Of a stretch of DNA of 38,185 bases, positions 8,018-17,154 are shown piece after piece; positions within the stretch are counted from its first letter, which is position 1, and each line of letters opens with the position of its first letter. This DNA is from Cohnella luojiensis (GTDB lineage: Bacteria > Bacillota > Bacilli > Paenibacillales > Paenibacillaceae). The notes under the pieces are model-generated. The model searched no databases and was not told the DNA's origin. It was given only the letters and a program-made list of their open reading frames with translations. A program made the translations under genes and the position numbers. The DNA lies in the NCBI RefSeq assembly GCF_004564235.1, contig NZ_SOMN01000045.1, forward strand, positions 1 through 38,185. Reading direction: 5' to 3'.

Positions 8018-8575
8018 TTACGTCAGTGGGTTCTCTCCAAATCTATCCCATAAAAAAGGATACCTTACCTCTAGGTCTTCTTCCTCCCAATCAATTTCAA
8101 TTTCTATTGGTTCAAAATTATAGCCCCGAGCTTCTAACTCCTTTAAAAATTTGGTTTTTGTATCATCGTTATACTCGAACATACCGGTTTTTTGATAAAT
8201 GTACGCATCTGAAGCCACTGATAATAACTCTTCCAATTGGGGCGCAAATTCATCTTCTAGTAAATAATCTTCAGTTAAATATTCTGCTAGAAATTCAGGA
8301 TTCTTCAATACCTGATTGAATACTTCTTCTCCTCGGGAGATTAACCAACACCTGAAGTAATCAAATCCATCATCGGAACATCCTCCCATTATTACAAAAG
8401 CTGCACCCCATAATGAAGATGTATATGATTGTTCCAACTTATTCTTAAACTCTATTTCGAATTGAATGATCTCTTCACTATTTTTCTTTATTAATTCTTT
8501 GGTTAACCATTCAACTTGTTCTACACCGTTCTTTTTGGAATTATTTATTAATTCCCAGAAGAAATTACTCGTCAT
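8018..8575 (-). CDS. DUF4240 domain-containing protein
   Basis: A 185-residue acidic protein. The stretch FWELINNS at the N-terminus and LWGAAFVIMGGCSDDGF followed by YFRCWLISRGEEVF are the hallmark of DUF4240 proteins, whose function is unknown; many bacterial members lie in accessory regions. No signal peptide or membrane segment is seen. GGAGG lies 9 bases before the ATG. AT content is higher than in the aminoglycoside-kinase-like gene upstream, suggesting separate acquisition together with the SRPBCC gene. Confidence 0.85.
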   Translation of the reverse strand: MTSNFFWELINNSKKNGVEQVEWLTKELIKKNSEEIIQFEIEFKNKLEQSYTSSLWGAAFVIMGGCSDDGFDYFRCWLISRGEEVFNQVLKNPEFLAEYLTEDYLLEDEFAPQLEELLSVASDAYIYQKTGMFEYNDDTKTKFLKELEARGYNFEPIEIEIDWEEEDLEVRYPFLWDRFGENPLT

Positions 8576-8713
8576 TGAAACGAACCTCCGTTTGTTTTTA
8601 TAGTTTTTTAATGCGGGGATTTATTATAAATAGATATATGAACCTCCCCTATACTTCGACAAATTACCCAACATGTCCTTTTATGGTTGTCTACCCCTAT
8701 CGTAAGACAAATA

Positions 8714-8745
8714 AGACGTATCCGCGAATCCATGCGAATACGTCT
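8714..8745 (-). terminator. Hairpin, probable terminator of the stalk/kinase gene pair
   Basis: AGACGTAT-C-CGC pairs with GCG-A-ATACGTCT across an 8-base loop. The single mismatch on the plus strand becomes a G-U pair in minus-strand RNA, which favours action on the minus strand, followed by a short U-containing run. It lies 130 bases after the kinase stop. Otherwise 8576-8873 holds nothing recognisable. Confidence 0.55.
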
Positions 8746-8873
8746 CACTATTTATTTCATGCCATCAAATTTACCCTCTCAAATACCGAAGAAGCATGTC
8801 CTCCATACCTACCAAAATGTGTTTGTATCGCTCTTCGTTTCCTACGGTCATGAATTGAAGGGCGAGCCCATCC

Positions 8874-9887
8874 CTAGCTTGATAAATATCGAATGCTATG
8901 ACTCCTCAACTTGTCTCCGATTTCCTCCAGATTCCTAAGCCCATCATAGGCGGACAACGTTTGTTCGCGAAGAACCTCTTCTCCATAGACTCCGTCTAAG
9001 TAACGACCAAGGAAATGGAGGAAAACATCAAGGATTCTAAGCTGGACGAGCAACGGAATAGCTTCAATCTCAGCTTTGTCCAGACTAAGCTGCACTCCGC
9101 ACCCGTGGAGGAATTCCTCGATAGTGTCCAATGAGCGTTCGCCGTTTAAGAAACCGGATATCATGACCGCAATTTCCATAACCCTCAAATCCCAAGTACA
9201 GAACTCGAAGTCTAGTATCGCAACGACTCGATCTCGATCCTCTGCCCCCTCGCTTACAAGCGAATTGGAGTAGTTGATGTCTCCATGAATGAGTTGATGA
9301 GGCAGCGACCGAAATTGCGGCAAGTAGTCGCGGAATTTCACGATGGATTCATGCACCGTTCGCAACGCTTCTTTTTCTCCTGCGAATACCATCGGAGGAC
9401 TTTGGCAGAAGGCAGCGACTTGGTCCGGCATACACAACGGATGAGCGGAATCCATCTCGTAATACGGAGGATATTGCGGCTTGCCTTCTACTTTCAGACC
9501 ATTTAGTGCTTTACTTAAGTATCCGGTAGCCACACCGAAGGAATAGGCGATCCCTTTGCTTTCCCCATCGGGTCGGCGCCCTTCAATATAAATGAACAAA
9601 CACGCCAATCGATCGGACCCATCATTCAGTTTCACGATCGTTTGGCCGTCATGGCCTCGAACAGGCACTGGAACTTGAAAAGGCAAAGATTTCTCGCTTA
9701 GAGCCAGTAAAATTTCATGCTCATAACGGATCTTGTCCTCGTCCTTGTGGGTTTCGTAGATTCTCAGGACCCACTTTCGCCCTTCCGCCTCCACGAACCG
9801 TGTCGTATTGTTCCAACCGGACTGTCCTTCGACAATGGTCCAATCCCCGCCGGCAAAATAGTTCCTCAAAACTTTGTCGAACAGCAC
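8874..9887 (-). CDS. Phosphotransferase of the aminoglycoside/choline kinase (APH) family
   Basis: A 337-residue protein-kinase-fold small-molecule kinase. The catalytic loop reads IHGDINYSNSL (HGDxxxxN, Asp as base, Asn for Mg) and the metal-binding motif reads ILDFEF. The N-lobe shows a WVLRIYET strand with a likely ATP-contacting residue. The family phosphorylates aminoglycosides, choline, homoserine or related substrates; the actual substrate cannot be told. It uses a GTG start with AGGAG 7 bases upstream lying inside the preceding gene, whose stop is 2 bases away. The two genes are therefore transcribed together. Confidence 0.85.
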   Translation of the reverse strand: MLFDKVLRNYFAGGDWTIVEGQSGWNNTTRFVEAEGRKWVLRIYETHKDEDKIRYEHEILLALSEKSLPFQVPVPVRGHDGQTIVKLNDGSDRLACLFIYIEGRRPDGESKGIAYSFGVATGYLSKALNGLKVEGKPQYPPYYEMDSAHPLCMPDQVAAFCQSPPMVFAGEKEALRTVHESIVKFRDYLPQFRSLPHQLIHGDINYSNSLVSEGAEDRDRVVAILDFEFCTWDLRVMEIAVMISGFLNGERSLDTIEEFLHGCGVQLSLDKAEIEAIPLLVQLRILDVFLHFLGRYLDGVYGEEVLREQTLSAYDGLRNLEEIGDKLRSHSIRYLSS

Positions 9888-9889
9888 CG

Positions 9890-11164
9890 TTACTCTCCTG
9901 CTTTCTCTACCACTCTATCAATCACATTGGCGATATCATCGCTATAGAACGTTAATCGCCAGAAAGACGCACCCTTTAATCCATACCGTTTGGCCAGGCC
10001 AAGCTTGTCATCCACCGTCGTTGTCGTTTCATTCCATAAGCTGATTCCCAGGATCAACTTGTTCGCGGGTACTCCAGCTTTAAGCGCAAGCTCGATGGCT
10101 TCCACGACTTTGGCATTAGGTTCCGGCGTATGATCGGGCGTTCCTTTCGGATTGTAATCATGAGCCATGAGGACCAAATCGTCCGCCAAAGTAGCTAATG
10201 TCTTGTAATCATAACCCTTGTAAGCACCGTTCGGAGGGGGTACAGCCAGAGATAGTTCAATATTTAATGCCATTAATTTATGATCCAGAATCCGTACATA
10301 ATCGTTAATCAGTTTCTGCTGTCCAAGCGGATCAAGCCTTAAGCCAAGACCCTCGAAATCTAGCAATACGCCGCCGAACTTATTGTCTTCCGCTAGTCTC
10401 ACAATATTATCGATGGCGTTATTCCGAAGCGTCTCATCGCTGAGCATCTTCGTGAGCTCGCCTTTGCCGTCAACCGAATATACCATCAAATAAGGCTTCT
10501 TCCCTTGCGAAGCAGCATCCAAAACCATCGACTCGGGCGTAATGTCACCCGCGGCTTCCGGCCAATTGAAGTCCACGCCTTCCAGCGTGAGCTCGCCATT
10601 CTCATTGATCCTAGTCCATCCGAAAGCGACGGAATCCATAGAAGCGATTCTCGCACGCTGAGAGAAGGATCCCATCGCATAGAAAGCTCTCAAGTGCATG
10701 GCTCTCTTCGGAGAGACAACCGAGATCGTATTCGTTGCCTTGCTCCATCCGACGTTCGCGCCGAACTGCGTACCGAAGAATTTAAGCGGAATAAGCACCT
10801 GCTGATTTACGATGAGAGGAGCTGCAATCATCTGTACGGCTTTTCCGTCTACTAGTGCGCTTTTCTTCCCCAAGCTCAGAACGACTTTGCGCGTCGTCCC
10901 GTTGACCAAACCTTCCGCACGAACGGATTTAGTCTTGCTATCCCAAACGACTTTTATTCCCAATGCTGTTGCTAACGACCGAAATGGAACCATAGTGACG
11001 TTGTTTTTAATCACCGGCGACGCGCCAAGCGGCAAAATTACATCGTCCAATACGACTTTAATCTCATTCTTAACGGTTGCTGCAGATGCAGTCCCCGTCC
11101 AACCGCTTCCTAGAATAGACACCGCTAACCCGATCGCCGCGGCTGATTTTCCCCATTTATTCAT
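9890..11164 (-). CDS. Secreted stalk-domain protein with GH18-like glycosidase domain
   Basis: A 424-residue protein with a signal peptide (cleavage near ASAA-T, residue 29). Next come two copies of the copper-amine-oxidase-like stalk repeat (MVPFRSLATALG and IPLKFFGTQFGANVGW), then a GH18 chitinase/spore-cortex-hydrolase-like barrel from about residue 150. The barrel's signature strand reads FGGVLLDFEGLG. The terminal Asp-x-Glu of the DxxDxDxE motif is kept, but the two upstream Asp positions are Gly and Leu, so activity may be changed or absent. LAVPP and DLVLMAHDYN match later GH18 strands. The stalk repeats suggest cell-wall association. First gene of a two-gene operon with the APH-like kinase. 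GGGAG lies 10 bases before the ATG, with GGAG closer in. Confidence 0.85.
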   Translation of the reverse strand: MNKWGKSAAAIGLAVSILGSGWTGTASAATVKNEIKVVLDDVILPLGASPVIKNNVTMVPFRSLATALGIKVVWDSKTKSVRAEGLVNGTTRKVVLSLGKKSALVDGKAVQMIAAPLIVNQQVLIPLKFFGTQFGANVGWSKATNTISVVSPKRAMHLRAFYAMGSFSQRARIASMDSVAFGWTRINENGELTLEGVDFNWPEAAGDITPESMVLDAASQGKKPYLMVYSVDGKGELTKMLSDETLRNNAIDNIVRLAEDNKFGGVLLDFEGLGLRLDPLGQQKLINDYVRILDHKLMALNIELSLAVPPPNGAYKGYDYKTLATLADDLVLMAHDYNPKGTPDHTPEPNAKVVEAIELALKAGVPANKLILGISLWNETTTTVDDKLGLAKRYGLKGASFWRLTFYSDDIANVIDRVVEKAGE

Positions 11165-11206
11165 ATCTCCGATTCTCCCATGGTGTTTGTATACTAGATT
11201 AGGAGA

Positions 11207-11231
11207 ATTATAGCAGAATTAACCCTGTCGA
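11207..11231 (-). promoter_or_regulatory. Extended -10 promoter for the stalk/GH18 gene
   Basis: Minus strand TGCTATAAT (11207-11215) is an extended -10 element. The nearest -35-like TCGACA (11226-11231) is only 13 bases away, so the TG extension probably carries recognition. The leader would be about 35 bases. Confidence 0.5.
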
Positions 11232-11292
11232 GGGAACCGACCTAGGGACTATCCATCGATTCCAAAATCGTCCACTAGTTCCTCACTTCAAG

Positions 11293-11805
11293 TCATTCAT
11301 CGAAAGTAAGTGCCATTAACTCTTCATCTAGATATTGATCGCCAACTCTTAACGCATTCTTTTCTACTCCGTACGTAATAAAGCCAAGTGATTGATATAG
11401 ACGTCTACCCGAGTCGTTGGTCGTGGTTACACAGAGAAGGATTTGCTTGAAATCGTTCAATTGCTTCGATCTACTGATGATTTCGCTTAACATGAGCTTG
11501 CCTATTCCTTGATTCCTATGCGTACTGGATACATAAACTCCCCAGATCAATCCTTTATGCTTTAGCTTTAACGCCTGTTCCCTTCTGAAGCCCGCCATTC
11601 CAACCAGCGTATTTTCTGCATCGTAAACTCCAATGATATAATTGTCATCCGTCTCGCCGATTCTATCTTTGACTGAATCTATGGATTGTTGGACCGACTC
11701 TTCATAGGATGCGGCGAACGATCCAGGGTCACTTCTTAATGCCTCTAGTCGTAGTCGCCAAAATTCTTTCACTTCATCTTTGGTTATTCTTCTTAGGGTT
11801 ATCAC
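11293..11805 (-). CDS. GNAT family N-acetyltransferase
   Basis: A 170-residue acetyl-CoA-dependent acetyltransferase. The acetyl-CoA loop is in STHRNQGIGKLML (R/QxxGxG/A type) after beta-4 LIWGVYVSS. The later NDSGRRLYQSLGF is the usual motif B helix and strand. The substrate is unknown. It uses a GTG start with GAGGTGAT 7 bases upstream. A 21-codon frame (11823-11888) precedes it in the same leader. Confidence 0.88.
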   Translation of the reverse strand: MITLRRITKDEVKEFWRLRLEALRSDPGSFAASYEESVQQSIDSVKDRIGETDDNYIIGVYDAENTLVGMAGFRREQALKLKHKGLIWGVYVSSTHRNQGIGKLMLSEIISRSKQLNDFKQILLCVTTTNDSGRRLYQSLGFITYGVEKNALRVGDQYLDEELMALTFDE

Positions 11806-11822
11806 CGGGAATCACCTCGAAA

Positions 11823-11888
11823 TTATTCTTTATTTCTTCCGGCAAAGCGATGTCCATAAAAACGGTAATTCTTAATCGTCTTTTCCAT
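11823..11888 (-). CDS. Possible 21-residue leader peptide
   Basis: ATG at 11888 opens MEKTIKNYRFYGHRFAGRNKE with GGGAGG about 10 bases upstream, and it stops 17 bases before the GNAT start. It is basic and aromatic-rich. It may be a leader peptide, a short stand-alone protein, or chance. Confidence 0.3.
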   Translation of the reverse strand: MEKTIKNYRFYGHRFAGRNKE

Positions 11889-12013
11889 CAATAACCATCC
11901 TCCCAATCATTTATATACTCTACTCCTTCGACAATTTACTCCTCATTTCCTTTGTAGAAAAGACGCACCCGCATGAACGCCAGCGTTGAAAATATGATGA
12001 GGTGACCTAAGTG

Positions 12014-12429
12014 ATGGCTTACAAATCGACTCATACGTACGTAAACTTGCCAGTGAAAAATTTGAACCGGACGAAGGAATTTTTCAGAGTATTGGCTTCG
12101 AGTTCAACCCCCAGTTTTCCGACGATAACTCGGCCTGCATGGTGATCAATGACAATACGTTCGTTATGCTGCTCGTTGAGTCGTATTTCCGGACGTTCAT
12201 CAACAAGCCGGTGGCCGATGTCGCCAGCGCCGCTGGAGGGATTATCGCGCTCTCCGCCGACAGCAGGGAGCATGTGGACGAACTGGCGGACAAGGCGTTA
12301 TCCGCGGGAGGCAAGCAATCCAAAGATCCGGCGGACCATGGCTTCATGTACGTCAGAAGCTTCGAGGACCTGGACGGGCATCTGTGGGAAATTGCCTATA
12401 TGGACATGAGCGCTATGCCTCAGACGTAA
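12014..12429 (+). pseudogene. VOC family (glyoxalase/bleomycin resistance-like) protein, frameshifted
   Basis: The ATG at 12014, behind GAGGTG (9-base spacer), opens a VOC N-terminus (THTYVNLPVKNLNRTKEFF). The rest of the domain, IGFEFNPQFSDDNSACMV through HLWEIAYMD, continues in another frame to the stop at 12429. One missing T in the T-run at 12080-12084 (five instead of six) explains the break: with it the junction reads EFFQSIGFEF. Repaired length is about 138 residues, normal for this family. The protein would be a single-domain metal-binding VOC fold enzyme or sequestering protein of unknown substrate. Its end overlaps the end of the VanW gene by 17 bases, tail to tail. It could be a true recent mutation or a sequencing error. 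Confidence 0.75.
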
Positions 12430-13236
12430 TTTCGCTGAGCAACGGAGAATACATCATGAGGGAATGATTCTCCGTAATCTCTTCTTCCCTCAACCATTCT
12501 CCATCCAACGCGTACACATCGCGATACAACAGATTATTCCGAATATACCCACCCCAAGGTTCGGACGTGATCGCGTGATCTCTTTCTTTTACTTCATAAC
12601 GATAACGTGACGATTGTTCCGCTAACCAGCTTCCATGTAGATACTCGCCATCGAGATGTAACCGTAATTGATAAGTTACCGAAGTATTGTTCGTGATTTG
12701 AAGATCCCGATAATTATAAGTGCAAGTCGCCCCGCTGCCGAAGGGCTGGGTCCGGCTAGCGTCCGGAAACACGTCATAGCTATGGCGATGCCGTTCCGTA
12801 ACGGTTAATTCCGTATGGAGCGTCATCCAGTAAATAAGGTTGGACAGCTGACAGAGACCGCCAGCTACTCCCGTCCTTAATTCGCCGCAGAACAATATCA
12901 TGCCGTCCACGTACCCTTTGCGTCTCGTAGGATTTCCGAGCAACTGCCAATATGAGAAAGTCTCTCCCGGCGCAATAGTATTCCATCCAAACGAGGTACG
13001 GCTACCGACAGATTAACGACTTTGTTCCTCTGAAGCCACATCTCCGTATTGGCCAGCTTACGTATAAGAGGCGTGCGGTGTTGCATGATGACGTGAGTTA
13101 GCGGAGTTTCGCTCTTCTTCTTAGCGAATTTTACCCTGCTGAACATCCATTCCAGATAACGCCTTGAAGTATACGCCCATTTCCCGGCTCGCAATCGCAG
13201 AGGGGAACGCGGAATTGGCCGTAGCTGCGGCATCAT
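12413..13236 (-). pseudogene. VanW family protein, frameshifted
   Basis: Two adjacent frames make one VanW-like protein of about 274 residues. The N-terminal part (from ATG 13236) contains QHRTPLIRKLANTEMWLQ and NLSVAVPRLDGI. The second frame continues IAPGETFSYWQLLGNPTRRK, GVAGGLCQLSNLIYW and RHRHSYDVFPD to the stop at 12413. One base is missing near 12974-12978; an extra A restores GILIAPGET. VanW proteins are widespread in Bacillota, sometimes in glycopeptide-resistance clusters, with no settled function. The gene start overlaps the stop of the upstream GNAT gene (ATGA type), so it belongs to the HD-GNAT-VanW operon. No van resistance genes are nearby. Confidence 0.78.
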
Positions 13237-13811
13237 CGGGTATCTTCCCCTTCACCGGTCACCGCTTGACTCCACGCTTTCCAATCCGACTTCAGTATGC
13301 CCATCTGAATGACGTCTACGTAACGTCCGTTCTTATATTGCCGCTCGCGAAGCCTTCCCTCTTGTTGAAATCCGCAGCTTAAGTAGCATCTGATCGCCCG
13401 CTCGTTGAAATCATACACGTCTAACTCCAACCGATTCAGATTCATTTCGTTGAAAGCGAACGCAGTCAGCAGCTTCATCGCTTCCGTCCCATAACCAAGT
13501 CCCATATGCTCAAGGGAGCCGATGACGATCCCGATGCGTCCGACCCGGTTTTTCCAATCAATGGAGTCCAGATTCACTTGTCCGATATAAGCCTCCGTCG
13601 AACGATCGGCGATAACGAATCCCCGACTGTCCGAGCTTCCCTCGAGAATTCCGTCAAGATAAGCTTCGGTCGACTCCTGAGCATGCGGATAGAGGAAAAT
13701 ATCCGATAAATGACAGACGATATTCGGATCATTCACCCATTGGCGAATCCAAGGCAGATCGTCTCGTCGGTACTCCCTCAGCATGATGCGGCTCCCTTGC
13801 AAGCGCGGCAT
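13233..13811 (-). CDS. GNAT family N-acetyltransferase (RimJ/SpeG-like)
   Basis: A 192-residue member of the Acetyltransf_3 group: N-terminal IMLREYRRDDLPWIRQWVND, GIVIGSLEHMGLGYGTEAM as strand 4 and the acetyl-CoA loop, then LELDVYDFNERAIRCYLSCGF and a REYK-like end (LRERQYKNGRYVD). Relatives modify ribosomal protein N-termini, polyamines or amino-acid-like compounds; the substrate is unknown. GAGGAGG lies 7 bases before the ATG and is formed by the last codons of the HD gene, so the two genes are translationally linked. Its stop overlaps the VanW start. Confidence 0.88.
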   Translation of the reverse strand: MPRLQGSRIMLREYRRDDLPWIRQWVNDPNIVCHLSDIFLYPHAQESTEAYLDGILEGSSDSRGFVIADRSTEAYIGQVNLDSIDWKNRVGRIGIVIGSLEHMGLGYGTEAMKLLTAFAFNEMNLNRLELDVYDFNERAIRCYLSCGFQQEGRLRERQYKNGRYVDVIQMGILKSDWKAWSQAVTGEGEDTR

Positions 13812-13813
13812 GG

Positions 13814-14443
13814 TTATACCTCCTCGGCAATCGGGTCATCCAGCAAGATGCCTTGATCGATGGATTTCTGCAGAATCTCCAGCGCGAAACTCCAGAGCGT
13901 ATCGGATACTTCCTTCACGGGAGCAAGCCGCTTGAGCACTTGAGACCTCACGATTCCGTTCTTCTGCCAGCTCGCGCCGCCCGTGTAGTGATTATTGATA
14001 ACCGGATGCAACCGGTCCAAGGCTGCAGCGTATTTGGATTCGTACGTCTCTCCGTCCTCGAATTCCCGCCATAAATCCATCCACTCTCCGCGTTGATCTT
14101 CGGGAAGAATGCCAAACAGCCTTCGGGCAGCGGCATTCTCCCTTTCTTCCTTATCCAAATACCCTTGCGTATCGTAGGCGAAAGTGTCGCCGGCGTCGAT
14201 CTCCACCAGATCGTGAAGCAGCAGCATTCGAATGACGCGATTTAGATCGAGCGACGTATCGTTCGCATGCTCCATGAGGACGACAGCCATTAACGCTACA
14301 TTCCAGCTATGCTCTGCTGTATTTTCCAATCTGCTTCCATCCATAATGAAAGTCTTGCGGAGGACGTTCTTCAGTTTGTCGATCTCCGCGAGAAACGAAA
14401 TTTGAGCGGTCAACCGATTATTATTGATCCACGTATCGGACAT
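13814..14443 (-). CDS. HD-domain hydrolase (YfbR/HDDC2-like)
   Basis: A 209-residue HD-domain metal-dependent phosphohydrolase. Metal ligands are visible as His in TAEHSWNVALMA, the HD pair in LLLHDLVEIDAGD, and a later Asp in ALDRLHPVINNH. Relatives are 5'-deoxynucleotidases or general HD hydrolases. The ATG at 14443 is chosen because GGAGG lies 10 bases before it; a frame extending to 14491 has no ribosome binding site. First gene of an operon with the GNAT (2-base gap) and VanW genes. A -10-like TACAAT lies in the upstream region without a clear -35. Confidence 0.86.
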   Translation of the reverse strand: MSDTWINNNRLTAQISFLAEIDKLKNVLRKTFIMDGSRLENTAEHSWNVALMAVVLMEHANDTSLDLNRVIRMLLLHDLVEIDAGDTFAYDTQGYLDKEERENAAARRLFGILPEDQRGEWMDLWREFEDGETYESKYAAALDRLHPVINNHYTGGASWQKNGIVRSQVLKRLAPVKEVSDTLWSFALEILQKSIDQGILLDDPIAEEV

Positions 14444-14517
14444 GCGAATGCAACCTCCATATGTAAACTTACTATCCACTAATTGTATCATGGACGAGAG
14501 CCTAGAGCATGCTCCCG

Positions 14518-14533
14518 TTCATATTCAGTTCAT
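14518..14533 (+). promoter_or_regulatory. Two TTCAT half-sites spaced 11 bases: possible response-regulator site
   Basis: TTCAT at 14518 and 14529 (ATTCAG between) are direct repeats with the 11-base period typical of OmpR/PhoB-type binding. They lie about 140 bases before the ABC transporter operon that encodes such a regulator. The pairing with this regulator is inference. Confidence 0.3.
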
Positions 14534-14669
14534 AAATCTGAGGCATGATGAGGCTGTGGTCCTCACTCCATTCATGGAACGATGGCTTTCGCTTAAGCGT
14601 AATAGCATAATGGAAAGATAAACCTATCTGCATTGATCTGATCATACAAAGTAGAAATGAGGATTACGG

Positions 14670-16454
14670 ATGAACGCAATTGAAACTAACGAACGACAAA
14701 GAACTATCCCTCCTAAGAACAAGAACAACTGGAAATCATTAGCAACTCTGATTAACAAAGCAAAGCCATCCAAGCTCATGCTTGCCATCGCGCTTTCGTT
14801 CAGCTTAGTCTCGACGATCGTTGGTCTATTCGTCCCTTTGTTCACGAAGAATTTGGTCGATGGATTCACATTGGATTCGTTGGAGTCTTATCAGATCGTC
14901 ATGCTAGTCTGCGTGTTCGTCGTACAGACGATATCGGGAGGGTTGTCCATATACCTCCTCAATAAATTCGGCCAGCAGATTCTGTCCGGACTTCGCGATC
15001 TGCTGTGGCGCAAGCTCCTCTACTTGCCCGTAGCACATTATGACAAGGAAGAGACCGGCGGACTTATCAGCCGGGTTACCAATGACACGAACGTCGTCAA
15101 ACAAGTCGTCTCCGAGCATATGTCGGGCTTTGTTACCGGCGTCATCTCGATTATAGGCTCCGTTATCATCTTGTTCACGTTAGACTGGCAGATGACCTTA
15201 ATGCTGCTCATCGCCGTGCCTCTTACCTTGATTATTCTCGTTCCTCTCGGCAAGAAAATGCATCATATCTCGCGCAATATGCAGAACGAGACGGCGAGTT
15301 TTACCTCCGTGCTTACCCAGGTTCTGTCCGAGGTGCGCCTTGTGAAATCTTCCAACGCCGAGCCGATCGAATATGAACGCGGCAAGTCCGGCATCGACAA
15401 GCTGTTCAAGTTGGGCGTTCGCGAAGGCAAGATTCAAGCGATTATCGGACCGCTCATGGGAATCGTCATTATGACGTTAATGGTCGTCATTATCGGCTAC
15501 GGTGGATTACGGGTATCGAATGGTTCGATCACCGCGGGCGAATTGGTCGCCTTCATCCTCTACTTGATCCAGATCGTGATGCCGCTCGGGCAGATTACCG
15601 CGTTCTTCACGCAGCTGCAGAAAGCTATCGGCGCGACGGAGCGTATGATAGACATTCTATCTCAATCCGAGGAAGTACAAGACCAAGGGAAACAAGTCCC
15701 TTCCGCCGACTCTTCCATTGCGCTGAAAGACCTTTCCTTTAATTATGATAACGGGGAAGCGATCTTGAAGAAGGTCAACTTCACTGTACCATCGGGCAAA
15801 GTGACGGCTCTTGTAGGACCGAGCGGCAGCGGCAAGACCACATTGTTCTCCTTGATCGAGCGGTATTATGAGCCGCAAGGCGGCAGCATTTCTTATGGAA
15901 ATGACGAGATCGACGAATACTCCTTGGCGTCTTGGCGCAGCCTGATCGGCTACGTCTCGCAGGAAAGTCCGTTGATGTCAGGTACGATTCGCGAAAATAT
16001 TACGTACGGATTAGATCGTGAAGTAAGCGAAGACGAGCTAAGGACGGTTGCGCGAATGGCTTACGCGGACGGATTCATCGATGAGCTTCCCGAAGGCTTC
16101 GCGACCGAGGTCGGCGAGCGCGGGATGAAGCTTTCTGGCGGGCAACGCCAACGTATCGCGATTGCCAGGGCATTGCTTCGCAATCCGCGAATTCTTATGT
16201 TAGACGAAGCTACATCCGCGCTCGACAGCACGTCGGAACGCGTCGTTCAAGAGGCGCTGAACAACCTCATGAAAGGCCGCACGACGATCGTTATCGCACA
16301 TCGCCTCTCCACCGTCGTTGACGCGGACCAGATCATTTTCCTCGATAAGGGAAGCATTACGGGTATCGGAACCCACGAGCAATTGGTCGTCAGCCATGAG
16401 CTTTATCGTGAATTCGCCGAACAACAGCTTCGCTATCAAGAGCAACTGACATAA
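14670..16454 (+). CDS. ABC-type exporter half-transporter (BmrA/MsbA-like)
   Basis: A 594-residue fused permease-ATPase that would work as a homodimer in the membrane, exporting drugs or lipids. Six membrane segments lie in about 1-320. The nucleotide-binding domain follows with Walker [10 protein letters not shown] (about residue 383), Q-loop GYVSQESPL, signature LSGGQRQR (about 488), Walker [13 protein letters not shown] and H-loop AHRLS. Length and order match B. subtilis BmrA. GAGG lies 7 bases before the ATG. It heads an operon with a response regulator (25-base gap) and histidine kinase, suggesting the two-component system controls the exporter in response to a drug or envelope stress. 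Confidence 0.92.
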   Translation: MNAIETNERQRTIPPKNKNNWKSLATLINKAKPSKLMLAIALSFSLVSTIVGLFVPLFTKNLVDGFTLDSLESYQIVMLVCVFVVQTISGGLSIYLLNKFGQQILSGLRDLLWRKLLYLPVAHYDKEETGGLISRVTNDTNVVKQVVSEHMSGFVTGVISIIGSVIILFTLDWQMTLMLLIAVPLTLIILVPLGKKMHHISRNMQNETASFTSVLTQVLSEVRLVKSSNAEPIEYERGKSGIDKLFKLGVREGKIQAIIGPLMGIVIMTLMVVIIGYGGLRVSNGSITAGELVAFILYLIQIVMPLGQITAFFTQLQKAIGATERMIDILSQSEEVQDQGKQVPSADSSIALKDLSFNYDNGEAILKKVNFTVPSGKVTALVGPSGSGKTTLFSLIERYYEPQGGSISYGNDEIDEYSLASWRSLIGYVSQESPLMSGTIRENITYGLDREVSEDELRTVARMAYADGFIDELPEGFATEVGERGMKLSGGQRQRIAIARALLRNPRILMLDEATSALDSTSERVVQEALNNLMKGRTTIVIAHRLSTVVDADQIIFLDKGSITGIGTHEQLVVSHELYREFAEQQLRYQEQLT

Positions 16455-16479
16455 TCCTTAGGAAAGGAGCTGCCTGAAG

Positions 16480-17154
16480 ATGACAAGAATACTCGTCGTA
16501 GATGATGATCCGCATATTCGCGAGCTTGTGAAGGTGTTCATTGAACGAGAAGGATTCGAGGTTAAGGAAGCCGCCGATGGCACCCATGCTCTTAAACTGC
16601 TTGAGACGATGACCGCGGATCTCGTCATCCTGGACGTCATGATGCCCCATATGGACGGCTGGGAGTTATGCCAAGAATTGCGCGAGCATTTCGAGATGCC
16701 GCTTCTCATGCTGACTGCGAAGGGGGAAACGGCACAGAAGCTGAAGGGCTTTCAGCTGGGAACGGATGATTATATGGTGAAACCTTTCGAACCCGTTGAA
16801 CTTGTGGCGCGAGTAAAGGCGTTGTTAAAGAGATACCGGATATCGATCTCACAGAACGTAACGATTGGAAACATACAGCTTAACAAGCAATCCTATTCCC
16901 TGATGGCGGACGAGCAATCGTTGACTCTTCCGCTCAAGGAATTCGAGCTGCTATTCAAACTGGCCAGCTATCCGGGCAAGACGTTCTCCAGGGAACAACT
17001 CATTGAGCAAATTTGGGGGTTCGACTACGAAGGGGACGAACGAACCGTAGACGTTCATATTAAGCGGTTGAGGGAGAGGTTTCCCGATGGACAGTACGGC
17101 TTTAAGATTACGACGATCCGCGGGCTCGGATATCGGCTGGAGGTATCGGCGTGA
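16480..17154 (+). CDS. OmpR/PhoB-family response regulator
   Basis: A 224-residue regulator with a receiver domain (1-118) and winged-helix DNA-binding domain (about 128-224). The acidic pocket is in VVDDDP, the phospho-acceptor is Asp52 in VILDVMMP, the switch Thr is in MLTAKG and the Lys is in VKPFEP. The C-terminal domain shows LPLKEFELLFKLASYPG and the winged-helix hairpin RGLGYRLE. AAGGAG lies upstream of the ATG. Its stop overlaps the kinase GTG start by 4 bases, so the pair is cognate. The likely target is its own operon promoter. Confidence 0.93.
   Translation: MTRILVVDDDPHIRELVKVFIEREGFEVKEAADGTHALKLLETMTADLVILDVMMPHMDGWELCQELREHFEMPLLMLTAKGETAQKLKGFQLGTDDYMVKPFEPVELVARVKALLKRYRISISQNVTIGNIQLNKQSYSLMADEQSLTLPLKEFELLFKLASYPGKTFSREQLIEQIWGFDYEGDERTVDVHIKRLRERFPDGQYGFKITTIRGLGYRLEVSA

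Noticed and set aside
8575..8938. Two overlapping plus-strand open frames
   Set aside because: No ribosome binding site, no protein-like composition, and one runs antisense into the APH-like kinase; the hairpin at 8714-8745 interrupts them.
10505..11213. Long plus-strand open frames opposite the stalk/GH18 gene
   Set aside because: Antisense shadows of a well-supported gene, rich in Arg/Ser, without initiation signals.
12413..13236. VanW as evidence of a vancomycin-resistance cluster
   Set aside because: No vanH/A/X-type genes nearby; VanW-like proteins are common outside resistance loci.
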